Source: Galdieria sulphuraria (Eukaryota; Rhodophyta; Bangiophyceae; Galdieriales; Galdieriaceae). From it: a DNA stretch of 64,000 nt. The notes under the pieces were generated by a model. The model made no database searches and was not told the origin of the DNA. It saw only the letters and a program-made list of their open reading frames with translations. The DNA lies in assembly GCF_000341285.1 (NCBI RefSeq), contig NW_005178436.1:86479-150478 (forward strand), given 5' to 3'. The stretch's first letter is position 1; the number at the start of each line of letters is the position of its first letter. The position numbers and the translations under genes were made by a program. This document shows, piece by piece, positions 30,305 to 40,387 of this stretch.

Positions 30305-31580
30305 ATGACTTTAGAAAGCGTTGACGTTTTTGCCAACCATAAAGGTGGCTGTGGAAAGGTAACTTGAAGCCTATTTGCAATTGATTGGATAATCAGTTGA
30401 CTTGTTATTATAAAGACTGTTCTCCTGTTCCATACTGCTTGTCAATATGCAAAGCAGCATCCTCAGCAAAAGGTGTGTGTAATGGATATGACCGTCATTG
30501 GCGACATATCTCGACTTTTATTGGGCGGTGATGTTTACGAAAGCAAAAACTTGAACGGCTTGGATGAAGTTGCGGAAAAATATTCGACAACTTTTCTTTT
30601 AGAAGCAGCAGCACAAGGTGTGGGCAAACCTTTGTCGACAACCAATTCCAAGAAACGCGAGTCTAGCTTTTATTTACACTCTCCTCCACCTAAAGGAAAT
30701 AATTCAAGTAGTGGAAACATTGAAGTGGGAAACTATATGTTGCAAGTATCCGAAATCAACAGCCACATTCCTTCCAATCTTTTCTTAACTGTGGGTGGAG
30801 GATCTAAAGAGCAAATTGTGTTTGACGAAGATAAAAAAGAAAGGATAATAGGGACTTTAAAAGAGTCGCTTCATAAAGACTCTGATTCTTGGAAGGTAAC
30901 TTTTGAAAGTTTTCATGGAAGTTTCTTTAACTGTTCTTTCTTAAAAGGTATTCTTAGATACAGACGGAGACCTGACCTTCAGTTGTTATACCCAAATTGC
31001 CCTTTGTTTTGCTGATAAAGTAGTTATTCCATTGATGCCTTCGTATATAGACTTTCGCAGAGTATCAAGCTTTTTAGAAGAGTTTTATGCCTTGCAAGAA
31101 TCAAAAAATGGGAATGCAAAGATATTAGGTATTGTCTGGAATAATGTTGATTCTCAAAAGAATGAGCCTTGGAAACCCTTTTCAAATGTCTTTACTCCTA
31201 CGAATGCAGTGAAGAGTGTGATTAAAGACTTGAACACTCATCTTGCCAGGGTATGTTATACAAGTATTCCGTTGATATAGATAGATATCTCTTATTTTTG
31301 ATATTTCTAGGTTGCACAGCATTTCAGTCAAATATTCTATCATCCACTACCTGACGATACACAGGACGAAGACAAATTATGTGAAATGTTTTCACAATCG
31401 TCGTCTTTATTGATGCGCAACTTTGGTGTCACTGGCATGGCTTCTACTGACTGTGGCATTCCATTTTGTTCGATGACGAAAGGTGAACTGCTGGGAAGTA
31501 GAATGAAATATCAAATGAATGATGAATCCATTAAGAACATGTGTTTAAACATTCAAGAGTTGCTTGATAAATTGTCCTAA
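30305..31580 (+). CDS. ParA/MinD-like P-loop ATPase
   Basis: Four exons: 30305..30358, 30416..30895, 30948..31250, 31311..31580; 368 aa, introns between codons. The deviant Walker A of the ParA/MinD/SIMIBI class is clear (NHKGGCGKT, residues 11-19), split by the first intron directly before its Thr. VCVMDMTVIGDISRLLLGG fits the A' motif, and VFLDTDGDLTF is the likely switch II region, followed by FADKVVIPLMPS and a helical end. About 90 residues between these motifs are a Ser/Lys-rich insertion unusual for ParA. Bacterial relatives partition DNA or position proteins; a eukaryotic role is unknown. Not NUBP1/2 or GET3 by motif content. An origin by transfer from bacteria is possible but not shown. 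Confidence 0.75.
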
Positions 31581-31780
31581 TGACTATTGAATTCTTGTAG
31601 TGATTGTTTTCGGAATGATATATAGAACCATGTTGAGAGTGAATGTGGAAACCTACGAAATTGCCACTCTAATAAAGTCATTGGAATGAATTGTTACGAA
31701 GTCAAGTTGCACGAACAAATTTTATTCACTCAAACGAACACACATCCATTGATATATGTTCTTTGCAAGTAGAGAGTTAT

Positions 31781-32306
31781 TTAGGAACTCCATGCAGCGT
31801 AACATTGTTTGCCTGAAAAAAGGAAGATGTCAAACTTTGTAACCATTGCCTAAAGTCTTTACTCACAGTCTGTACAGCATTCAATAGGCACCAGAATGCA
31901 TTGACTTGTTGGGGCATAACCTCCTCTGTTGACAAGTTGATTTTCTTCTGCATTCAAAAGGCGATAGCTGGATGAGCCATAAGAAGAAGATGATTGTCCG
32001 TAGGATGGAGGTTGAGAATAGGATGGAGGTTGAGCATAAGTTGGGGCTTGGCTATAAGTTGGTTGAGAAATAGGGCAAAGTTCAGCATATTGACCTAGTT
32101 TACATAACCTTGTAAGCTAAATTGGATGATACTCTCTTTTTTTTATACATACAAGTAGTCATACAGCATTCCTTGGAGGAAGAAGAAGAAGAAGAAGAAG
32201 AGTAACCTCCTCTCAAGAATTCATTGGATGCCATTTCTGATACAACTGCTGCATATGATGCAACTACAAAGCTTAAGAAGATTACAGCAATTCCAAAAGA
32301 CTTCAT
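31781..32306 (-). CDS. Secreted Cys-rich RGGY protein, paralogue A
   Basis: Three exons: 32306..32153, 32094..31867, 31812..31781; 137 aa. A signal peptide (MKSFGIAVIFLSFVVASYA) is followed by FLRGGY, a serine run of nine, CC-x3-CQY-x3-C, a repeat region of PTYSQ/PPSYSQ units, a second RGGY, and C-x2-VP-x2-CC-x2-C-x2-CY near the C-terminus. Both introns are phase 1 and each splits a Cys codon (T/GT and T/GC). The same spacing, repeats of motifs and intron positions occur in the gene at 37822..38405. Nine cysteines in a conserved pattern suggest disulfide-bonded extracellular domains. No known family is recognised. Function unknown; wall or surface protein is a guess. Confidence 0.8.
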
Positions 32307-33485
32307 ATTTAGCTTCACTAGATACTTGGTTAAGTTTCAAAATATTCTATGAATAAACGAATTATAATGAAATTCATGAAATGTTTTGCTCTTTTAAAGC
32401 TCTTTCTATGGAAACTGGCACGTCATTTTGCAAGAAATGTTTGGTTGAGAGCGATCCAAAGAAATGTCCAATCCAATCTCGTTTGAATGTGTTGGCAAAC
32501 AGTAAATGAATGGTAGGTTGCTTCGTTATTTGAAAATTTACCGTCCTTTCACTCTCAGTAGAGTCGTTTTCGTTCCAATACAATTTGAGGGAGACTTTCT
32601 GGAGATATTTTGACCATACGAAGTTTACCTCTTGTGTTATAACTCATATATCTTGTAACTATGGTGATCAGTCCTTTGAACATTTTGATAAAAGATAATC
32701 TTTTAGCCAAGAAAGTAATAGAAATATAAAAATATTTTTTATGCTTTTCTTTTACAAATTTCAGTATAAGCCTATCCGTCTTACTTGTACTTTGTCAGAA
32801 TTGGCTTTTGTTTGACTCGCACTAAAAGTAACTAACCTAATATTCTTCGAACAAGTGTGGCTACTTTATGCATAGCTTTGTGACTCCTTGAATTAATTTT
32901 CAAGGCCAAGCTAGAAAGTTATTTTGAATATTTGAAATGTCTATACGAAGTACTCTTAGACGGGAAATAACTAATTTCCCATTCTAGTGTTGCACGAATT
33001 GATAAACCAAACAGAATGATCTAGAATCATTTTTGTTTGCTTATGGAATGAAAACCTAAAAGCGCTATTCTTCTGCAGTCTTTTCTTATTCTAATCCATG
33101 CAGACAAATAGTAGAGTTTGATGTTCTCAGCGAATACTTTGCTAACTCAACGAACATTCTCAACTACGTGATTTAAATAATTTCTACCAAATCCATGAAT
33201 ACTTTTTTTACTTGTTATCTTGCATCTGCATACTTCCAAGTTTCATTACTTTCTATATGATGATTTGTGACAGTAGCATTTTTGAAATCTGGAGGCAAAT
33301 TTCGGATATTGCACTCATTGAATTGCTCGACGCTTTGCGGGGTATTGTTATTATTATTATCACCGCGACAACCAAAAAGAGAAGGTTATCCGATATTTTT
33401 TCAAATTTATTGCCTTTTTGATTAGTGAAATAGAACACACCTCTAGTCTACTTTATTTTTCAAACCAATCACAAGTAGAAGAGAC
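32307..33485. other. 1.2-kb interval with one doubtful minus-strand open frame
   Basis: Upstream of the divergent secreted-protein and importin genes. An open frame without an ATG at about 32374-32650 on the minus strand reads VWSKYLQKVSLKLYWNEND and ends RALKEQNIS. It looks protein-like, but I could not connect it to a start exon with good splice sites; an ATG at 32679 opens a different frame. Possibly a small unrecognised gene. The rest (32700-33480) shows no coding signal. Confidence 0.4.
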
Positions 33486-36400
33486 ATGGACGTGACTCAA
33501 CTTTTGCTCCATGCTCAGTCAGCGGACTTTAAATTGAGATATGAAGCAGAGCAAAGCTTGAAGCAACTTGAAGAAACCAACTTCCCCACTTTTGCAGCTA
33601 GTTTAGCAACAGAATTAGCGGACCAGAGTAAACCTCCCTCTGTAAGACAGTTAGCTGGTCTTGTCTTGAAAAACAAATTTGATGCACGTTCCAGCGTAAG
33701 AAGAGAAGAACTTGCCAAGAGATGGGCTGCAGTAGAAGATACTGAATCCAGACATAAAGTAAAGGCTTTGTTGTTGCAAACTCTTTCCTCTGAGGTGCAA
33801 GAGGCAAGACATACAGCCGCACAAGTGGTTGCTGCTTTGGCAGTCATTGAGCTGCCATTGGGTTTGTGGAATGAGCTTATTGAAATATTATTGGGCTATG
33901 TAGTCAATCAGAATTCGAGCGACGAACTTAGAGAATCGAGCATCATGACGCTGGGTTATATGTGTGAAACTGCTTCACAAAATGGAGAAGTTGATATTTT
34001 AAGTCAAAGAAGTAGTCAAATTTTAACTGCAGTAGTAAGAGGAATAGAAGAACCAGAAGAAAAGTTCAATATACGCTTTGCCGCGATATCTGCTTTATTG
34101 AATGCTATCGACTTTGCAAAGGCTAACTTTGAAAGTGAAACGGAAAGGACATATATCATGAATACAGTTTGTAAAGTTGCATCGGGTTCAGATGAGCGCA
34201 TAAGGATAGTTGCATTTGAATGTTTTGTAAAAGTAAGTGCTCCAACTCAACTTGTGTTCATAAACTTAACTTGTAAAAGATTGCAGAGTACTATTATTCA
34301 CATTTGGATGCTTACATGAACATGTTGTTCCAATTAACTGTGAATGCTATTACTAATGATGTTGAAAGTGTAGCTCTACAAGCCATTGAATTTTGGACGA
34401 CCATTTCAGAGGAAGAAATTTATCGAAATCAGGAAGCCGAAGAATTGAATAAAAAGAGTTCCTCAATGGTACGTTGCTTTATTTCATTCTTTAGTATTTC
34501 ATGAACTGTACTATCTTCACTTTAGAACTATATCGTTCAGGCATTGCCATATTTGTGTCCAGTCTTATTGCGTTGTCTTTTATTGCAAGAAGAAGATCAA
34601 GACGAAGATAGTTGGAATAGAGCTACTGCTTCAGGCACATGTCTTACGCTCGTTGCTCAAGCGAGTAAAGATGCTGTCGTTCCCTTTGTGATTCAGTTTG
34701 TACAAGAACATATTGGAAATGATACTGATTGGCGTTCGAGAGAAGCTGCAACATTGGTAGGTATTTATTTTTCAAAGAAAGAGAATGTTTGGCACTTATG
34801 AGGAAAAGGCGTTTGGTTGTATTTTGGAGCCAGATGGACCTTCTGCACAAGGATTGGAACCTCTTGTTACGGAAGCCGTTCCGATTTTGCTCAATCTATT
34901 GACAAGAGACTCAAATGTGGTGGTTCGTGACACTTCTGCTTGGACTCTTGGAAGAGTTTGTTCTTTAAGTAAAGAAGCAACGAAACGATATCTTCAACCA
35001 TTAACGGAAGCGGCATTCAACGTAAGAGATGAACATTTGGTTCATTTTCAGACTTTTTGAGGGAATGATGATATTTAGGCTTTGGAACGAGATGAACCAC
35101 GAGTAGCATCCAATGCAGCTTGGATCTTTTTGAATATTGCAGAGTCTTTTGAAGAGGACCATGACAAATTAAATAATGAGTTGGATATATATGTTGAGAA
35201 AATAATGTCTAGTCTCTTCTATGCTGCTGCAAGAGAAGATGCAGCGGAACATCATCTTCAAGTTTCGAGTTATGAAGCATTTGCGCCACTGGTACATTGC
35301 GTTTCTGTTAGTTGTCAGAATTTTATATTTCAGGCATGTGTCGGTCTCATTAAGAATTTTTGGTCAATGACAAGTTGTGAATTGTTTAGAGTATACCTCT
35401 ACTCTTAAGTAGATTGGAGGCAACCTTTCAAATGGAAGTGAATGGAACCGAAGCAAGAAACGAACAAGCAGAAACTCAAGGCCTTATATGTGCTTCACTA
35501 CAAGCAATCATACAACGCCTTCGACATGACGTTGTAGAATATAGTGATCGAATGATGCAGGCATTTTTATTTGTTTTATCTTCTGGATCTTCTTCTTCTG
35601 AACATGAAGATGCTTTGTTAGCTATAGGAAGCTTAGCAGATGCTATAGGAGAAGATTTCAACAAGTATATGTCTCACTTTGCTCCGTTTTTGAGTGTTTC
35701 TCTTCGAAATTGGGATCAGGTAAATAGATTTTGTTATGTATAATGATACAAACGATTTTCTAACAATTTACAAGGTGGACCTTTGTAAAGTGGCTGTAGG
35801 TGTAGTCAGTGATATCTGTCGCTCATTGGAACTTGGAATTCTTCCGTATGCTGATGATATTGTTATGTATTTATTAAGTGCCTTGAGTAGTCCAGAATTG
35901 GACCGAACAGTAAAACCTCCCATTATCACATGTTTTGGTGATATTGCATTAGCGATAAGTGGAAAGTTTGAGCGTTATTTCTCTCATGTTATGCCAATAT
36001 TACAACAAGTATGTATTATTCAATATTTTTTGCCAGCAACTTAATTTGCATTGACTAGGCAGCTCAAGCTTCATTGGCTGTGCATGTATCTGAGGATGAC
36101 TTTGATACTCAAGATTGGGTTATTGAACTTCGAGAAAGCATTTTACAAACATGTACTTCCATTATTCAGGGCTTGAAAACGGATAATAGGTTTGCAATGA
36201 TCCAAATTTTATTTTTGATAGATTACAAAACTCAATTTGCTGGTCTTAGGCAAGAGTTGATTATTTCTGGAAGACATTCAGAATGGATACTTCAGTTCTG
36301 TGAACGTGTTATTCAAGAAAAATTGTGTTGCACCGAAAAGTTGATTGCTGCTGTTGTTGGTGTGGTTGGAGATATTGCGTCTGCTCTGGAAAGTTTGCGT

Positions 36401-36511
36401 CCCACTTTGAAACAGATGCCGTGGATTCAGCAGATGATCGATCAGTGTTCAAAGAGTCCTGATAAAGATATCCAAAATGTGGCAATGTGGGCAAAAGGAA
36501 TCGTATATTAA
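33486..36511 (+). CDS. KPNB1: Importin subunit beta-1
   Basis: Nine exons: 33486..34232, 34280..34468, 34526..34756, 34809..35021, 35079..35339, 35390..35719, 35775..36008, 36059..36189, 36250..36511; 865 aa, against about 876 in animals. HEAT repeats run throughout; recognisable blocks are LAGLVLKNKFDAR, ALQAIEFWTTISEEE, EAATLAFGCILE, VVVRDTSAWTLGRVC, EPRVASNAAWIFLNIAE, EDALLAIGSLADAIGEDF, VKPPIITCFGDIALAI and LRESILQTCTSIIQGLK. It carries importin-alpha cargo through the nuclear pore and binds Ran. The last intron (36190..36249, 60 nt) has no stop and a multiple-of-three length; splicing gives NRQELIISG and matches family length. Donors at 35340 and 36190 are weak and placed by homology. 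Confidence 0.92.
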
Positions 36512-36633
36512 AAGAGTTGAAGATTGAACTTGATATCGTTTGCCTTGCGAGCAATAAAAAACAATACAATCGTTCACATTTATTTTTTTCTAAGAACACA
36601 CTTTGGTATTCATGTAAGAGTAACCGCTTTCAT

Positions 36634-37283
36634 TTATGGTATTATCGCTGACGTCGGAGCGGCAGTAGCAACAGAAGTCGGAACAGCAGAAGCAGCAGCC
36701 GTCGGAACAGCAGTTGTTGTTGGTGGTGCTGGAGGAACTAATAGAAACTCCAGAAACTGAACTACAGAGTTCCCAGCAGCAACGTCAGGAGAAATAACTG
36801 GGTCACCTTCGACAGAGTCTCCTACGATAACACTGTTAGTGATACTTTTTATTCATATAAGCTTCTCATACCAGTCGAATTTTTCGTAAAGTTAAGAGGC
36901 AGTCCTATCAAGGAAACAACGCCTGTTGTACCACTAGAAAGGGAACTAAACTCCACTGTTGTATTCACTGTACTAGCTACCAGTAAACGACCTAAAAAGT
37001 CTATTGCTCCAGTTACGTTTTGCTTGGCTGCACTTAGTGCACCAGTGGCGTTGGCTGATGAATTCTCCCAGGCAGTGTCATTTGAAGCAAGGAAAGTATA
37101 GTTCAGAAAGGTGTTGTTGTATATGCTTGTCAGATTGGTCAGTTCCATACTTTGTACGGTAAACGTATAGTCTTTTTGACTCTGTAGCAACGAATATATT
37201 GTTGTAGCATTAGAAGCCGCCAAAGTAACTCCTAACAAAACTGAAAGCCATATGAAACTAAGGTATATTTTCGTGAATGTCAT
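36634..37283 (-). CDS. Secreted fasciclin-like (FAS1) protein with Thr/Pro/Ala tail
   Basis: Two exons, 37283..36872 and 36821..36634, 199 aa; 50-nt phase-1 intron. A signal peptide (YLSFIWLSVLLGVTLAAS) leads into one FAS1-like domain. The H1-type block is NYTFLASNDTAWEN and the H2-type block VVQFLEFLLVPP, with eleven or so N-x-S/T sites in between. The last 40 residues are PAPPTTTAVPTAAASAVPTS-like, typical of O-glycosylated or wall-anchored tails. FAS1 proteins mediate adhesion at the cell surface or wall. Similarity is by pattern and moderate. Its place beside two secreted Cys-rich genes suggests an extracellular-protein neighbourhood. Confidence 0.72.
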
Positions 37284-37821
37284 TGTCTACACTGTAGTAG
37301 CAAGAACTTCAAAGGCACAATCACCTTATAAGGAATGAAATCATTTATTACCACGTCAGAGTAAACAAATGACTTTCTTCATGTGTCGATTCAGAATCGA
37401 AAAGTCATCATATAAAAGAAGATTAGGGGGCCACTTTGAGTTTTTCCAATGAATGATAAATCCTTCCGTTTCAAGTTATCAAGAGAGTGTAGGCTTGTAT
37501 AAGTTTTATATAAATGAAATAAACTATAAATACACTCCAAAGTCTGGTCCTTCGTTCTTCTTCCACTCATTTGTCTCAAAGAAAATGAATGAAGCGACAC
37601 TAATTTTTGACCGATTGGTACAGGAAAAGACAAATTTGGCCGAGTCTGCAAAGGACAAGGATTTCGACTCCACTTGTTCAATCCACAGGCAGACACCACT
37701 GCAGAATGGAGGACGAGCTTCCACGTTTCACCGGATCTTCCACAGACTATAGCTTTTTAAAGAAGCCAATTTTTCTTGATGCCCTACATAGAATTTGGTA
37801 ATTTGTGAAATAAGTATCAAT
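37284..37821. other. Divergent upstream interval with a doubtful small open frame
   Basis: 538 nt between the FAS1 gene and paralogue B. TATA-like TATAAATA occurs near 37525. A 56-codon frame at 37585..37752 (MNEATLIFDRLVQEKTN...) starts with ATG, but two other frames are also open here and no family or splice support is seen. It could be leader sequence of paralogue B or a small gene. Confidence 0.4.
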
Positions 37822-38405
37822 ATGAAATCTGCAATCTTCGCTTTCCTTGTTGTAGCACTTTGCACTGTCGCTATCCAAGCTTCTCCTCTTGAAGACACTT
37901 TAGATGCTTTTATGCGAGGTGGTTACCAAGCACCTAGCCACGCACCAAGTCCCGGCTGTTGCAAATTGAGCTGTAAGTATGCAGAAGTCGTCAAGGGGCA
38001 CTGCTGAACATCGACTAGGTCAATACACTCAGATTTGTGAACAAGTGGTCCAGACTCAGCAAGTTATTCAGACTCAACAAGTTATTCAGACCCAACAAGT
38101 TATTCAGACTCAACAGGTTGTCCAAAGTCAACAAGTTTCATCAGCATACGGACGAAATGAGGTTTCAAGAGGTGGATATTCTTCCCAATCGGTAGCTCCT
38201 GCTCCAGCACCTTCTTGTGTTTCTGTCCCAGTAAAATGCTGTATCGAATGTAAGTGTATACGTCTAACAATCTTGTTGCCTTGTAACTTTGTAAATAGGC
38301 TCCTCTTGCTACCAGCAAGTATCTCCAATTTCTACTCCCGTACAAGTTTCTCCTTCACAGCAAGTCTATCAAACACAACAAGTTTCATCGCAATCAGCAT
38401 ATTAA
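37822..38405 (+). CDS. Secreted Cys-rich RGGY protein, paralogue B
   Basis: Three exons: 37822..37972, 38019..38249, 38299..38405; 162 aa. Signal peptide MKSAIFAFLVVALCTVAIQA, then FMRGGY, CC-x3-CQY-x3-C, a tandem QTQQVI repeat (about five units), SRGGY, and C-x2-VP-x2-CC-x2-C-x2-CY, with a QQV-rich tail. It matches the gene at 31781..32306 in every one of these landmarks and in two phase-1 introns that split Cys codons; exons 1+2 total 382 nt in both. Only the low-complexity linkers differ (Pro/Ser/Tyr in A, Gln/Val in B). Together they define a two-member family not known to me. Probable extracellular structural or adhesive protein (inference). Confidence 0.82.
38049..38139 (+). repeat. 18-bp tandem repeat coding QTQQVI
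   Basis: About five near-identical 18-bp units of CAGACTCAACAAGTTATT with a few substitutions, inside exon 2 of paralogue B. Unit number may vary between strains. Confidence 0.9.
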
Positions 38406-38602
38406 GCGAGATGTAAAGGGATATGGGCCAATGTGCCCAATACTTACAAAGAAATAAATGTGTCTTTTGTAGCAATCACTCATGGAACTTTTGTTCTTAA
38501 ATGATGCCTAGTTACATTCATAAAACGAAAGTTTCACTACATCTTCATTCATCCATGCTGAAAAAAGTAAGTACCATATGGATATGAATAGCATACACTA
38601 TA

Positions 38603-40214
38603 TCACATGTTATCAAAAAGTTCCTCCAACACTTTTCTAGAAGTATCTACAGAGGGCTTCACAGAGTAAAGACTTCCAGGCGCATTCCTTAAATGTGCTG
38701 CTAGATATTTCCAGTTATGTGGTTTGTATATCGACTTGGACTGCGAAGAGGGAAGAAATGAATATGGTAAACTGAGAAGTTGCTCTTGTTTCTGGAGCGA
38801 ATGCTGTTCTGCAAGTGTCTGATACAAGTCTTCCTTATAAGCATGAGCATTGCTTGTATTACTTGCTTCTACTACCAACGAGCTATGGCGGTTCAGTCTT
38901 TGCAGTAATGGGAGAGATGGATCCTTTCATATTTGTTGAATGGTCATTTGACACCTAATAAAGGCTTTGCGTCTTACCTCTTGAATCTGCTTAGTAATGG
39001 AATGTTCATTGATTCCATAACCACTTTGATAAGCTTTGTCATCAAGAAACAGGTTGATTTCATTTTCTACATCTTTCAAGATTTCCTTTTTGTCCTTTAC
39101 AACCTTTCCTTTCTGTACTTGGGCCTCAAAAGGAGTAAAAATATCATCTTTCTCTGATCCAGTTATCAATATACAAATGAGACTGAAATAACAGCAGCAA
39201 ACGAGACACTTACCTGATTTCTTTCCTTGACATATATAACGACTTTGAAAGTATTGCGTCCAGAATGCTTGTTCCGACATTTTAGCAGGTACATAACTCT
39301 GAAAGGCAAGATGGACGGCTGGATCTTCTAGAAATATCTTATGAATGATATCCTGAGTTAAACGGTATTTCACAGTTTTCCCTTTCTCTTCCACTGGATT
39401 GATTTCCGAAAGTATCTCCGAAGATATTCCTCGAGTCTGCTTTACGGAGGCTTGTTCTTCCTCTTACGAAAAATGAGTAACACAACATGATATCAACACT
39501 ACAATATTACGCACCTTTATTCAGTAATTCTTGTTCCGACTGGTGTAGTCTGTACCAAACGCCATTCCAGAAATGCGTATCAGAAATTAGTCCTCCTCCT
39601 ACCAGACTCATATGTAGTTTTTGCAGTTCTGGACGTTTTCTCAATACTTCCAGCCTTCTTTTCGCTTCTTCAGATGAGACACCAGATTTAGTACTTTCCG
39701 ATTCTTTTTGTGGTTGTTCTGTTGTGCCACTATACAAAACATATTTCACTCAAAGGTAACTTCACACGAGATATCACTTCATACCTTTTCTCCTTTGAAG
39801 CCTTCAGTTTTGCCAATTGCCTCGATATGAAGTCTTTTATTTCGTCTCTAGAAACAAAGTCCGGCTTGGCAGCTCGAACAAATTCAAATACATAACTTTC
39901 CGAACTGTTCAAGGTTGTAAGCTTCAACAGTGCCTATAGTATGCTGAGACTAGATCCTGCACTATTCTCTCACTGCCATCTCACCTGTTTGCTTCCTTGT
40001 GCGGAGACCATCTGACTCTTTACATCCAACAACGACAACGAAACCGAATGGGGAAACTATAAGACCGGTTATGTCCGAATAAAGATGCAAAGAATACTGA
40101 GACCTCAGCTTGTGAAGGAGTCCAGCCAACACTGTTGTCGAGAACCTTCAAAGTTCCTGGACGTTTATGATAAGAGGCTGACCTTTCTATCAACGGAGTT
40201 GCCTCTTGTTTCAT
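38603..40214 (-). CDS. TFB1: TFIIH core subunit p62 (TFB1), short form
   Basis: Seven exons: 40214..40104, 40056..39985, 39933..39768, 39718..39515, 39462..39214, 39153..38978, 38923..38603; 371 aa. N-terminal PH domain (YHKRPGTLKVLDNSVGWTPS ... VFEFVRAAKPDFVSRD), then two BSD domains: DTHFWNGVWYRLHQ and YRLTQDIIHKIFLEDPAVH with EQAFWTQYFQSRYICQGKK. LQRLNRHSSLVVEAS matches the block after the BSDs in animals. p62 is a scaffold of TFIIH in transcription and nucleotide excision repair. It lacks some 170 C-terminal residues of animal p62. The intron 39154..39213 is 60 nt without stops and would read through as CLVCCCYFS. The 39719-39767 intron borders are uncertain. Confidence 0.85.
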
Positions 40215-40387
40215 ATCTATTTTTCAAAAGACAATTTCAAGTTTTAGTCATTTCTACTATACAAAAACTTTAAAATAAATTTGCATGATCAACTTATGAC
40301 TCTTCGAAAAGATTTCTCAAGTTTCAGTTTTTACTTGAAATTGATATCTTTTCAATAAAAGAAAGTGAGATATAGACAATCCATTGG

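Noticed and set aside
35297-35333. A possible GTACAT...TTTCAG intron in importin-beta exon 5
   Set aside because: Keeping it as coding preserves alignment length with other importin-beta proteins.
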